Shown here: positions 37,887 to 49,538 of the stretch, piece by piece
How positions within the stretch are numbered: the first letter of the stretch is position 1
How the letters are laid out: every line of letters begins with the position of its first letter
Assembly (NCBI RefSeq): GCF_000151665.1
Contig: NW_013171860.1
Coordinates: 746,138 to 810,137 of the forward strand
Length of the DNA stretch: 64,000 bases
Origin: Blastocystis hominis
Taxonomy: Eukaryota; Sar; Bigyra; Opalinata; Blastocystidae
Reading direction: 5' to 3'
The notes under the pieces: model-generated
The model's database searches: none
Seen by the model: the letters and a program-made list of their open reading frames with translations, nothing else
What the model was told of the DNA's origin: nothing
Position numbers and translations under genes: made by a program

Positions 37887-38126
37887 ATTTAGGCACCGAT
37901 GAGGATGTTATTGATCGGAATATGGATCAACTTCACGAAGTAACCCACTAAACCCATAACAACGAATCCAACCGCAGAAGCAGTGGCAGTCTGAGTAAAT
38001 TCTAGTGATGAGACCCACGCTGGCAACAATACCCTTTCTATCAGGCTTTGTGCAACGATTCAGCAAAAACTTGCTATCACGAATAAAGTCTTTTACAGGC
38101 TGGATGATATCGGTTTCAACGGTCAT
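37887..38126 (-). CDS. SEC61G: Sec61 gamma, translocon subunit
   Basis: Single-span tail-anchored subunit of the ER protein channel. [20 protein letters not shown], then [11 protein letters not shown], a 31-nt intron, [17 protein letters not shown] and [18 protein letters not shown], which matches SecE/Sec61 gamma almost residue by residue. 69 aa. TAA at 37889..37887; TGTTTGTT follows after about 20 bp. The 38127-38535 spacer before RACK1 holds only AT-rich sequence and presumably both promoters. Confidence 0.96.
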
Positions 38127-38535
38127 AATGAGAAGAGCTTACAAAGAAATATATGATTGTTTTTTTGTGGAAAGAGCAGGTTGCGTTTTTAATAGGATGT
38201 GCTGTGGAGTATAAATATACCACCCCAAAACACATGTGTGTGTATTGGGTAACATTTCTCTCACTGCCTTCGGTGTGGAATCTATGATGGTTGGCAACCT
38301 TCTTTCCTATTTCTCGAGTTGAGTCGAAGAACATTATTCAAGGTAGCGGTTTACTATAGGAATAATTCCAGTAAAATTGAATCCAGGCGATCGAAACCGG
38401 TTTGCTTTTTTATGCGACTAACTCCAGATTGCTTTGATAATTCGAACAGAAAACGTAGGTCGGTGTGAGAAGTGTCATTGATGTATTCTGTCAAATCAGT
38501 TTTGAGTTTTTGTGCTAAACTTCTAGTTTACGAGA

Positions 38536-39510
38536 ATGTCTGCTCAAATCAGTCTTCGTGGATGCCTTCAGGGCCATAACGGATGGGTGACCTCCATCGC
38601 TGCTTCTCCGGCTGATGCCAACACTCTGGTGTCTGCTTCTCGCGATCACACTTGCTTGGTGTGGAATCTCCAGGCGGGTGACATGATCGACGACCCCTCT
38701 CTGGTGATGTCTTGCGGAACCCCTGTGAAGTCGCTGCAGGGCCATTCTCACATTGTTGAGGAGGTGAGTCTGTCCGTGGACGGTCAGTACGCTCTGACGG
38801 CTTCTTGGGATGGAACGGTGCGTCTGTGGAACGTGAAGACGGGCAAGAGCGAGAAGACGCTGTCGGGTCACAAGAAGGACGTTCTGTCTGTGTGCTTCAG
38901 CCCTGACAACCGCCTGATCATGTCTTGCGGCCGCGACCGTACGATCAAGCTGTGGAACACCCTTGGCGAGTGCCAGTTCACTCTGGACAAGGAGAGCCAC
39001 AACGACTGGGTGACGTGCGTGCGCTTCGTTCCGAACATGGAGGAGAAGCCTCGCATCGTGTCGTGCGGGTACGACAAGCTGGTGAAGGTGTGGAACCTGG
39101 AGACGATGAAGGTGGAGTACAACCTGATCGGCCACTCGCAGGTGGTGAACAAGGTGGTGGTCTCTCCGGACGGCGTGCTCTGCGCCTCGGCCGGCAAGGA
39201 CGGCTGCGTGATCGTGTGGGACCTGGCCAACGGCGTGGAGAACTTCCGCCTGACGCTGGAGGACCCGGTGACGGACCTGGTGTTCTCGCCCGCGAACTAC
39301 TGGATCGCGGTGGCCACCACGAATGAGATCGTGCTGTTCGATCTGGAGACCAAGGAGCGCGTCGCCAGCGTCAAGCCCGAGTTCCCGCCTCGCTCGGCCA
39401 AGGCTCTCGTGCCCTACTGCACCTCGCTCTGCTGGTCGCTCGACGGAGCCACGCTCTTTGCCGGATACACCGATAATGTGATCCGTGTCTGGGAGGTCAA
39501 GGCGATGTAA
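38536..39510 (+). CDS. RACK1: RACK1, WD-repeat 40S protein
   Basis: Seven-bladed propeller on the 40S head that docks kinases and takes part in ribosome quality control. Single exon, 324 aa: MSAQISLRGCLQGHNGWVTS, SASRDHTCLVWNL, TASWDGTVRLWNVKTG, LSGHKKDVLSVCFSPDN, SCGRDRTIKLWN, SAGKDGCVIVWDL, ending GYTDNVIRVWEVKAM. Length and repeat order are those of RACK1. No intron, in contrast to most neighbours. Codon use is strongly biased to G/C third positions, as expected of a highly expressed gene. TAA at 39510; poly(A) motif about 55 bp downstream. Confidence 0.97.
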   Translation: MSAQISLRGCLQGHNGWVTSIAASPADANTLVSASRDHTCLVWNLQAGDMIDDPSLVMSCGTPVKSLQGHSHIVEEVSLSVDGQYALTASWDGTVRLWNVKTGKSEKTLSGHKKDVLSVCFSPDNRLIMSCGRDRTIKLWNTLGECQFTLDKESHNDWVTCVRFVPNMEEKPRIVSCGYDKLVKVWNLETMKVEYNLIGHSQVVNKVVVSPDGVLCASAGKDGCVIVWDLANGVENFRLTLEDPVTDLVFSPANYWIAVATTNEIVLFDLETKERVASVKPEFPPRSAKALVPYCTSLCWSLDGATLFAGYTDNVIRVWEVKAM

Positions 39511-39600
39511 GTGCGGAGAAAAAGCGGAACGGCAGAATCGGAGTTATCGAAGCATATATGAAACTTGTTTGTTTGAAACAAAGAGGAAAACGGATTGGAG

Positions 39601-39838
39601 TTAGTCTACAGCGTCTTTCGGTTTGGATGTAATGTAGAAGTAACAGAGAATCAAGGCAAATAATATATAACCCAGAATATTGCAATAGAAGACAAGTTGC
39701 TTATCCAGATCCTGCATTGGGACGAGCTCTGCACATTATGCTTGAAATGCAGTTTTTACCTGATTCAGATGCAACAAGAAAGAAATCTGAGTGTACAAAA
39801 CAGTTCCTCAGAACAACACAAAAACCGCGGCAAGACAT
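39601..39838 (-). CDS. Small single-span membrane protein, hypothetical
   Basis: From ATG at 39838 three short exons (introns of 39 and 31 nt) would give MSCRDFFLVASESELVPMQ followed by DLDKQLVFYCNILGYILFA, then LILCYFYITSKPKDAVD and TAA: about 56 aa with one TM helix. A shorter form would start at the internal ATG (MQDLDKQLV), 38 aa. I recognise no family; the size recalls small accessory subunits of ER or organelle complexes. It is convergent with RACK1 and divergent from SRP68, with the AACCGCGG element at its first exon-intron boundary. Confidence 0.5.
39823..39830. promoter_or_regulatory. AACCGCGG element 72 bp before SRP68
   Basis: Between the divergent small membrane gene and SRP68. 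On the minus strand it may instead be the splice donor CCGCG^GTTTTT. Confidence 0.35.
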
Positions 39839-39901
39839 CGTTCATGTTGATGAAACTGTAGAAATAAGTGATAATTGGCATTTCTCCGTGATTCTGAACC
39901 A

Positions 39902-41748
39902 ATGGAAATCGAAGAAGGTGCTGCCGTCCAGGAAACCGTGAAGCTTTCGCTTCCCAGTAGGGGATGAGTTGCTTTGCTGATTTTATCTAGTCTTTCAAAC
40001 AGTCCAGTCGTGGCAACAACAAAACGGAATGCGACAAAATGATTATGAACGCTATAGACATTTTTGTTCTGTAAAGCTCCAAAGATTCTGCAAGAAAATC
40101 GGATTTATCCAGAGAAACGGAAAGGTGTTCGAGAAGAAGACATTCGAGGAAAAGAACGTCAAAAACGCGAATTCTCTCTTCTATCCTCTATTGAATGCGG
40201 AGCGAGCCTGGGCTTATTCAAACGAGTTAAAAGAGGAACTGAATAGCACACGCGAGTCGCGCATCCAGTATCACTTGCTGAGTCGAATCCGGAAAGCATG
40301 CAAATGGTCTTCTCTGCTTCTGACTCTCTGCCGTTCCCTCGCGGATGAGCGCACAATCCTCGAGAGCGATGCCTACCATTCCTACATGCAGGGCACAGAG
40401 CGCATGGAAAGCGGCGACTGGGTGGATATTAGTTCACTTTCCTAACTCTAGAAAGGCGCGATGGAGCAATTCCTGCGCGTGAAGAAGGTGTTCGAGTCAT
40501 TAAGCCAATTAGGTTCTTCCTCGCATCGCGATCTTTTCAACACGCGTCTCACGCAGCTCTCTCCCATCCTCCGCTACTGCGAGTACAACCTCAAGCGTGC
40601 CGAGGGCGAGAACGCGGCCGCCCTGCTGGACCTCCTCTCTTCCGCGGATAATTCGCAATTATCGCAGCAGCTAGCGGACCTGATTCAAAACGAACTCGTC
40701 GAAAGCAGCGAGGAGCTTCGCGTCGTCTCCTTCCGCGGGCTTTTCCTCCCCGTCGAGACCGAGGAGCTGCGCAAAGCCTTCCAGGAGGTCCGTGCCGCCG
40801 AGCAGGCTCTGCTCCGCCTCCGAGATTCCCGCGGGGAGGACGAAGAACGCGTGCTGGAGAGTTTTGGTCGGGTTTTCGAGGCGTTTGATCGGGTTTTGCG
40901 CGTGCTGAGCACGGAGCGCGATCGGCTGTCGAAGTCGGCGAACGGGCTGCGATTCCGCGACACGGAGCGATTATTCGCGGTGGAGAAACTGGGGAAACAG
41001 AGAAGGATCGTGGAACGAAACGTGCTGATTTTGAACGGGTGCGTCGACGCGCTGCGATCGGGGCAGTCGACGAATTGGGGAAACTTGGTGGCGCTGTAGG
41101 GACGGTGGAAACGTGGAACGTAGTGCGTCGAACATCGTGGAAGCGTTGGAGGAGCTGCACGCGCTGAACGGAGAATTGTCGCAGGGCGCGGAGGGCGAAG
41201 CAAAATTGGCGGGCGAGCGTCTGAGCGCGGCGATCGACGAGCTGCATTTGCTGTACCGCGCGGTGCGCGCGTTTTACGCGGGGAAGGGCGCGTGCGAGAA
41301 CGGGAAGTTCGAGTACGCGAGCACGTTCTGCCTGTTCGCGCAGCAAATCGTGGGAGAATTGAGGGAGGACGCGGCGCCGAGCATCTTCGAGAACGATGCC
41401 GATGCGTTCGTGTCGCTGCGATTCGCGGGGAATCTGCGCGAGGACTTGGAACTGCTGAGCTGCAGCGTGAAGGCGCAGGCGCTGCTGGCGAAGAGCGAGG
41501 CGGAGAAGAAGGGAGAAAGAGGCGCGGAGGGCGAAGAAATGGCGAGGTATTTGAGCGAGGACGCGAAGCAGAGAGTGGAATTCGATGCGCGCGGACGGTA
41601 CCGAGTGACGCCGATCCCGGTAGCGATGAAGACGACGACGTGCAAGCCGCTGTTCTTTGATATGGTCGATGAAAGGGTGACGTACCCGAATTTGGAGGCG
41701 CGGAGCCGCGTGGCGGAGAAGAAGGGATGGTTCAGTGGTTGGTGGTGA
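39902..41748 (+). CDS. SRP68: SRP68, signal recognition particle subunit
   Basis: Binds SRP RNA with SRP72. MEIEEGAAVQETVKLSL, a 34-nt intron, then QNGMRQNDYERYRHFCSVKL, LLNAERAWAYSNELKEEL, YHLLSRIRKACKW (RNA-binding tetratricopeptide-like region), MEQFLRVKKVFESL, RLTQLSPILRYCEYNLK, and the conserved end CKPLFFDMVDERVTYPNLE then KKGWFSGWW. Introns of 28-34 nt. The final codons TGG TGG are followed by TGA whose T (41746) lies exactly 4 nt before TGTTTGTT (41751-41758), so the encoded TGA and a poly(A)-made TAA overlap. Confidence 0.92.
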
Positions 41749-41750
41749 AG

Positions 41751-41758
41751 TGTTTGTT
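41751..41758 (+). terminator. Poly(A) motif overlapping the SRP68 stop context
   Basis: TGTTTGTT placed so that cleavage would fall inside or just after the encoded TGA. The spacer to 42066 holds only simple AT/GA-rich sequence and, on the other strand, a TGTTTGTT (42009-42016) for the surface-protein gene. Confidence 0.6.
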
Positions 41759-42066
41759 GGAATAAAGAAGGGGAGGGAGGAGGGAAGAGAAAGAAAGGGA
41801 GGAGAGTGAATGAATGAATGGTCACAAAAGTGGAATGATGTGATGGTAATGGTGATGAGGATGATTATTACTATTAAAAAGGTAGGGTCAAAGATTTGCC
41901 ATAATCCCCAGATTAAAAAAGCAGATTCGATTGATTCCAACCCCACAGAAAGGCACGCTGCGAATCCAAACAACAACAACACACACACACCGCCAACCCC
42001 TTAAATAAAACAAACAACCCTCTAAAACAACTTTCTCTATCTATTCACGCATTGACACAGCCTTGT

Positions 42067-45000
42067 TTAGACCTTCACATTTCGCGTTTTCTCTCGCTTC
42101 TTCTGCACGGTTTGCTTCTGCTTCTTCACTCCTCCCACCGTCTTTCTCCGTCTCGTCAGTCGCATCGCCACGAACACCACGAACAGCACGACCAGCACGC
42201 CCACGAGCACCAGCACGCCCACCATCAGCATCGACACGCACATTCCCGTCGCGCGCTCCCACTCCCCGTCGCTCTTTCCCAGCTTGCACACCCGTCTCTG
42301 CGTCCCCACGTAGCTCCCCTGCGTGGAGCACTGGTACACCGAGGTCTCGCCCACGGGAGTGATCGGCCACGGGCCGTCCAGCGGGCAGCGCCCCAGCCGC
42401 ACCTGGACGCTCACCTCCGCGCTGGCCACGCCCTTCGGGTTCGACGCGAAGATCAGCACCGTGCGCGGCTCGCCCACCTCCACGGGGGTTCCGTAGATCA
42501 CGCCGGTCTGCGCGTTGAGGCTCAGTCCCGCGGGGAGCGCCTGTCCCTCGGCGACGTACCACTCGGTGACGATGTTGTCGTAGGTGGGCGCGGCGGACTC
42601 CGCGTAGACGTCCTTCACGAACACCAGGTTCCGCGCGGCGTACGCGACGTTGGCGGGGGTTTTGTAGACGCAGCGGTCGGTGAAGACCTCGGAGAAGGTC
42701 CCGTTCTGGCAGAGGCGATAGGAGTAGCCCGAGAAGCCGGGGTCGCACTTCGAGGGCGAGAGCTGGCCCTCCGACACGCTGGGGAAGCCCTCCATGGCGG
42801 GACACACCACGCCGGTGGCCTTGCAGTAGAGGAAGAGCATCTCCGCCATGTTGATCGGCCGGTTCGGCAGCGCGTCGGTCTCCCAGCGGAAGCTCTGGTA
42901 CCCGCCCAGCCCCGCGGGGACCTCGAACAGCGCGCGCGTGCGCGACAGGATCGTCACGTTCGTCGCGCTCTGCAGCGGAGTGAAGTCGTCGTCGTCGGAG
43001 CCCAGCTTGCCCGCGAGGGAGAAGGCCCAGCTCGCGGCGTCGTTGTTGGAGAGGAAGCCGTAGGAGTTGAAGCGCGCGCCCTCGAGGTTGGCGGTCTCCC
43101 AGGCGAAGAAGGGGCGGCCCGCGTTCTCGAAGCGCGCGGAGGTCTGCGGAGAAAGGTCCAGGATGTCGGCGACGGCGCCGGAGTCCATGGTGGAGGTGGA
43201 GGTGGCCACGAAGGAGTCGCGCACCACGGAGCAGTCGTTGACGCCGAACACGCCCGTGGCGTAGAAGACGATGGGCTCGGCCGTGGAGGTGCCCTGCACG
43301 CGGTGCAGCTCCACAGCGAACACGTTGCGCGTCGGCGAGGGCTCCACGGTGGCCAGCACCACGTGGAAGAACACGGGCAGCGTCGCGTCGTGCGCCTCCG
43401 GCGCCTGGGTGTCGCTATTCACGTCCTCGGGGAGATTGAAGCGCGCCACGCGGTGCCCGTTGAAGTACGCCGCCAGTCCGCCCTGGAACTTCACCAGCAC
43501 GTTCAGCACCGGGTAGTCCTCCACCGTCGGCAGCGCAAACGTCGTGCGCAGGTACACCGTCACGCCGCCGCGGTTCCCGATGGCCCCCGCCTTCACGGCC
43601 TCCCACGCGGAGTCGTCGAAGTCCACGGCGGTCCAGGCGTCGGAGCGCGCCTCGCGGAAGATCTTCCACTCCGAGAACTCGTGCTGGAACGGGAGGAACG
43701 ACGAGAAGCTCAGAAGCTTCTTCGATCCGGAGGGCGACTCGCCGAGCATTTCCGCCTCGAAGCGGAACGCGCCCTCGTCGACGCTCAGCATGATTCCAGC
43801 GGGGATCGACCAGCCAAAGCCGCGCTTGTCCGCGATCCGCACGGTGTAGAGCGCGTCTTCAAGGCAGAAATCGAAGTAGAGCAGCGTGGAGGACAGGCCG
43901 AAGCCGTCCTTCGAGGCGATCAGCGTGCCGCCTTCCCCGCGGCCCTCGAAGAGCGCGTAGGACCCGTCGCTGGGGTTGTAGTCCGTCCGCACGGTCAGCG
44001 TGATCAGCGAGCGCCCGTCCGTGCAGAGACTCACCGTGAACTGCAGCGTGCAGGTGGAGTTGGTGCCCTGGATCGACACGGCGGACACCTGGTGGGTTCC
44101 CGAGGTGATTTCGCTGGCGGTGCCGGAGATCATGCCGGTCATCACGTCCATCGAGATGCCCGAGGGCAGCGCGGGACTGACCTGGAAGTTGGTGTAGAAC
44201 TCGCTGTTGGGGTACACTTCGGCCATCTCCACCTTGCGATACACCGTCACGGGGGGATAGCTGAGCGGAGGGATCTCCGCGTCCACGCCCGCAATCACCA
44301 GATCCAGCAGAGGGATGCGCCAGCTGTCATCCTCGGGCAGGATGTCGTAGAAGCGGTACTGGTTGTAGGGCTTCGAGTTCACGATCCAAATCGACTTCAG
44401 CTGGCCGGCAAGCGACCAGGTCATGTCGTTCACGACGGCGAGCGTGACCCAGTTCAGCTCTTCGGGGTTTCGCGCCTGCAGCTTGAAGGACTTGGGGTTA
44501 TAGTAAGATCCGGAGAGATAGTTCACGATCTGCACTTGGTTGATCGTCTCACGACGGTTCTTCGCGAAGGTGATCGTGAGGGAGCTGAGACTGATCCCCG
44601 ACCGCACGTAGGTGCCGCTGTAATGATCGAACGCGTTGCTGGGCGGGTCGTAGATGCCTTCGCCTTGCACGGAGTAGTCCCACACGCGGCTTCGCTCTTC
44701 CTTGTTGATCAGACGAAGCGAGCAGTCGAAAATCGACGCGGTCTGTGACGCTGCGATCGCGACCAGAGCGATGGCGATGCTGTTGCTGCCTTCCACGAGC
44801 AGATTGGCCGCAGGGAGCGACACCAAGCGGAACTCCTCCTCCTGGTAGCTCGTCGTGGCGACGGAGTCGGACGACAGAGCGCCCTCCACGCCGTAGCGGA
44901 ACGCCTCCTTCGCGTTGATGCTCACGATGATTCCGTAGCGATACCGCACGCTCAGCGTGAACGACGACGCGTTCGCCAGCGAGTCGATCGTGAAGGCTCG

Positions 45001-46981
45001 CTTGTACAGCTGCAGCCGATTGGAGGAACTGGGGAAACTTCCCGCGGACGCCTGCTCCCACCCCGCGGTGTCCGCGCTCTCCCAGTTCTGTGGGACTTCG
45101 CCCATCTTGTAGGACCAGGCCTCGCCCGTGCTGATGGGATAGTCCAGGCCGATCGTGTAGGGCTGCGGCAGGCCGAGCAGCGGGTCCAGCCGCGCGCGGA
45201 GGAGCGTTTCTTTGGAAGTGGGGTCCAGCATGGCGTGGACGTAGAGGTAGGACGCGGAGGCCCAGGCCAGCTCGCCTTCCGTGCTCAGCGTGACTTTCGT
45301 GTCCTCGACGCAGAGCAGATTCGTCACTTCGTCGTAGTCCTTGTAGGAGTGGTTCGGCGGCACGCTGAGCAGAACCTGTCCCGCCGAATCGCGGAGCGTG
45401 AAACCCTCCAGAGAGGCGCTGGCGGCGTAGACGCGCTGGAGCTGCACCACGGTCGATGCGCAGCCCTGCAGGACGAGCGAGAACGAGCCCGAGATGCCGC
45501 CGTTGATGGGAGAGGTCATCGTGTAGGTGGTGTTCGGCGCGGCGGCCTGCGCTCTGCCGGTGATCGTGCAGGTCGTGCTGTCCAGAGAAAGGCCCTGCGG
45601 AAGGGACGGCGTGACCTCGCAGTTGGTGATCTCCGTGAGCGAAGGCTTGATCAGGACGGGCTCGTACTTCGCGAGGAACGAGTAGGAGCTCGACGGGAAG
45701 TCAATCACGCTCACCGACTCCACGGCACACACGCAGAGCTGCATTTCGTAGGCGTAGCCGATCCCTCCGGACGCCGCGAGCACGTCGATCTGGTAGTAAC
45801 GCCACGGACTGGGGACGGAGGTCGACGTGCGCGTCTGGTACTCGTTGAACTGGTAGACCACGTCGGTCGCATGCAGCACCACGGTGTACGCAGAGGTCGT
45901 CGAAGACCCGCTCAAGCGGTACTCGCGGGGAGCTTGCGCGTAGTGCGACGCGGGGAAGATCCGAACTCCGTTCACAGCGGGCGCCACGTTTTCGGTGTAG
46001 TGATAATTGACGGTGGTGGGGTAGTTCGGAATGTACATGTAGTCGCCGATGTCCCAGTTGAACGATTTCGCCACGTCGGTGCGCGCACCGGTGATCTCCA
46101 CATCGTAAGGCACCACGTAGCATTGGTCATCGTTCCCGGAAATGTACTCCGCCAGCCAAGCATCGAACTTTCGCGTCGATTCGGAGACCTGCTCGGGGAG
46201 ATGGATCGCTACGCTCAGCACGCTCTCGCTCGCCACCTCCAGGCCGTTTCGAATCACACCACGATATTGATAGGTCTCGTAGGAGCCTGTAGCGGGGGTT
46301 GTCGCGTCGATCACGCCCGAGGGAAGGTTGTCTCGGTAGATCTCAACGCCGTTGATGTAGGCGATGATTCCATGGCCATAATTGAAGCGAACTTCGTAGG
46401 CGGCAGCAACAGCAGCAGAGAGACCAGTAAAAGAGTAACGATAGAACTGAGTCGCGGAGGGAGAAGAAATATCTGCTTCGTAGGCAAGTTGCGTCCATTC
46501 GGTGTCGACGAAATCCTTCTGGTTCCAGTTTTCAGCCACATTTCCTTGGAAGAACTTCCAATCCTGCTCAGTGACAATCGGGTTGTACAGGGAGATAGGG
46601 TGATATTCTTCGCTGATATCCACCATATTCCCCTTGTAGACGGTATTACCATAGGGTCCGCTGATCGAAACCCACGCTTTTGAATCCCAACCGTCATTAT
46701 ACGAATCTACCAAACGAATCCTGTACTGCGAATTTGTGGTCTGTGAAAGACACCCTTCGTAGGTAACATAAGTATTGCTGGCAAAAGGGGGAGAAGTGTA
46801 CAACTTTTCTTCTCCATAAATCTCAACCACCTCTTCTTCGGCATAGTCACCAGACTGTTTAGCGAGTTTAAAGTAAACTTGATTTTCTCCACATTCCAAA
46901 CTCTTCACCGTGGAATGCACGACTATGTATTAGGAAGCAATATTGAAAGGTACGTAGCAATATGAACAGCCAAGTAGCCAT
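42067..46981 (-). CDS. Giant type I surface protein with repeated beta-sandwich and Ig-like modules
   Basis: About 1630 aa, one 31-nt intron inside the signal peptide (MATWLFILLLVHS), otherwise a single exon of almost 5 kb. Three related sandwich modules can be seen: DWKFFQGNVAENWNQKDF, SYKMGEVPQNWESADTAG and EWKIFREARSDAWTAVDF, each followed by an Arg-Tyr/Leu strand and an F-N/I-N-G-x-E/R-x-x-R strand, resembling galactose-binding domains. Putative Ig (He_PIG-like) modules carry ALPSGISMDVMTGMISGT and ALPAGLSLNAQTGVIYGT. Two Cys-rich repeats near the end (CQNGTFSEVFTDRC; DGPWPITPVGETSVYQC) precede the TM (VLVLVGVLVVLFVVFVAM) and a basic tail (RLTRRRKT). A secreted or cell-surface adhesin or lectin is likely; ligand unknown. 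Large antisense ORFs over it are shadows. Confidence 0.75.
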
Positions 46982-47394
46982 TTTGAGGTAAAGTAATTCT
47001 GAGTGGCGGTCTAGCGGAGAGAAAATAGGACCTATTTTGGGAATTTGCAATATATTGGAGAACGAGTGTAAGATAATTGGCTGGAAAATATTTGTGTCTC
47101 TCAGTACATATCTATTACAGGGGCAAGTGAGTGATGTCACAAAGAGTAATAATACTGTATAAAATAGACATGTAAATATTGAAGAGGAAAAGTGTGTATA
47201 AACAAATACTACAAATATGCTCAAATCCTATTGCCGGCTTCAGTGGTAACACTTTCTATCCATGAGAGAACGTCCCCGGAAACAAACCCGACTAACAAAC
47301 ACTCGGCTACACGAAGTTCCCATTTTCAAAAACAGGAAAAGTAGGGCAATAGTGAAAAACGAAAGAAATGCAATATATACAAAGCGAGGATTAG

Positions 47395-49415
47395 CTACAC
47401 TAAATTTGATTTCCCGTTCAAACCTGGTTTAGCAAGATACACAAAAGTGGAGATAATGGTGAGTTCGAACGTTAGAACCACAGCAACAAACATCATGAAC
47501 GTGTTTTTGATCATCCCTTTCATGCGGCGATCCGCATTCGGGCCCATCTGAACATGATTGAATGTCAGGTTAATGCAGTCTTCGAAATAGCCATCTCGGA
47601 AATTGTTGTTCAAATACCGAATCACGCTGTACACCGCATCGTTCACGATTCCCTGCAGCGTGCGATGTCCCGTTCTACCCATCACCGCCATTTCAATCAA
47701 ATAACCGCGTGTAATCGGTCTTCAGCGAGGGCGAACCGCTATAAAACCGCGACAACTCGTCAGCGTTATCGCTCCACAGATTGTTAAACACGTGTTGAAT
47801 GTCATGAGGGTTCGATAGATTCCTACACATCGCCCCCCGCCCAGATTCCGACGCGCAGTTCTTCATAATGGCGTCGCATTTGAGTCCGAAAAGCTGGTAG
47901 AAAAGCATCCACTGCGCGTAGAGCGTCTGCACGACGTTGGTCCCTGCATGGAATTCGATCGAACAGGCGCTACGATCCAGGCAATCGAGGCAATTGGTTC
48001 GAATCACGGAGTGCTGGATCGCGATGACTTCCTTCGTCCGCGAGTCAAAGCGGAAATACCTGCGTTCCACACGGTTCCACGGTTTCGTACCCTCCATTGC
48101 GAACGCATTCCTGCGTCCCGTCGAAGAGCTTCGCCAATCGATCGTACCGGAAATGCTTGCATTCCGCGTGGAAGTCGAACCAGAAGAACTCCAGCGGGCG
48201 TTTCGTCTGGCTGGGGGTTATTTTTGGATAGAAAAGCGGACTAGGCGGCGCAAGCGCGCTCGTACTCGAGTCCGAGCATGAGCTGGTCGCCTTTCTTGTC
48301 GAGGAGATTGACGACGACGACGGCGCCGTAGCGATCGAGAAGATTGTCGAAGTGGAGATTGAGGAAGGAGCGATCCTACGTGCGAGGAAATGGGGAGAAA
48401 TACCCCGAAAACGCGGATCGACGGGGCGTATTTCAGCGTGGGGGTCTGGCTCCACTCGAGAGGAATGCTCCCGCGGATCTGGGAGTGAGGAGGGGGGAGA
48501 GGAGGGACCTGGACGAAGGAGGAAATGATGCCGTTGTTCTGCAGTACGATCTGCTCGGTCTCGACGAAGTTGGCGACGTGGCCGAACAGGTCCACGCCGC
48601 GTGTGTTGTAGCGACGACCGTTGCGGTAGATGCTGCGGCGCGAGATGAGGAGCAGAGAAAAGGAGGTTTGTTCGACGGTGATGGAGGGAATGATCGAGAC
48701 AAAGCCGAAGATGGTGGTGGGAATGAGGTCACGTAGGAGAATCGATCGAAAGGGGTAAAAAGGTTGGATGATTGGGCAATTGAACTAGAGAGAAGATGTC
48801 AGGACAGAGATACGAGGAAGTGATGATCGGCAGTTGTTGGAAAGTAATGATCCTCCTCGGAGAGAGGTCTGCAGAGAGTGTCTGAGTGTAAGAAGAAAAT
48901 TGAAAATAGAGGAGAGAACCTTGTAATCGACGCGTTAGATCTTCGTGATGCGAGTAATAAATCTTGATTTTGTAGAGTACCTGATCTATCATCGAAATAT
49001 ACTTTTCATTGATCGAATTTTGCTCTAATGAGGGAAGTTTCACAAACTCCACCATTTCGACCTATGCATCGATTCGCAATCGTAATTTAAAATACTTGAT
49101 AGATTGGTTTCCCCGTTATCCCAACTCCAATCACCTTCACGTCCGTAATAAATGCAATGAATATTTCTACACTTGGTGCAACCTCTTCGTCTCTACCTCT
49201 AGAAAGTTTATACGCACCGAGAATACCAGCACAATAGAAATTCACACTTGGAGTAGCTTCATTATTACTGACACTTTTTACGGAAAGTTCGTATCCACTG
49301 TCAGTAAGTACTAGCAAATGAGTAGGATCTAGACTCGAAGGCAACGACCTCGATTACCATCCTCCGAAAATACGGTGATACAATCACTGTAGACAGAAAC
49401 TCCAAAGCGGATCAT
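47395..49415 (-). CDS. SAC1: Sac1-type phosphoinositide phosphatase
   Basis: ER/Golgi phosphatase that removes phosphate from PI4P. ATG at 49415 ([16 protein letters not shown]). SAC domain: [18 protein letters not shown], then [47 protein letters not shown], and the catalytic CX5R motif [10 protein letters not shown], where a 30-nt intron splits the last Arg before TNVVQ. Then [11 protein letters not shown] and SLKTDYTR. The C-terminus has a hydrophobic helix ([20 protein letters not shown]) for membrane anchoring. Ten or more introns, two of only 25 nt. Encoded TAG at 47397..47395; TGTTTGTT about 90 bp later. The 46982-47394 spacer holds this 3' end and the promoter of the surface gene; nothing else seen. 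Confidence 0.92.
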
Positions 49416-49538
49416 TAATTAAAAGAATCCTTGATTGAGAGAGAGAGAGAGAGAATGAAATGAGCCATTTTCGGAATTGAAAAATAACACCGATTTTTTC
49501 AAATTGTAAAGATAGATTATTTTGGATTCAAATAGACA

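Noticed and set aside
42052-44748. Plus-strand ORF of 898 codons antisense to the surface-protein gene
   Set aside because: His/Arg-rich shadow of a GC-biased coding strand; the minus frame has signal peptide, repeats and TM helix.
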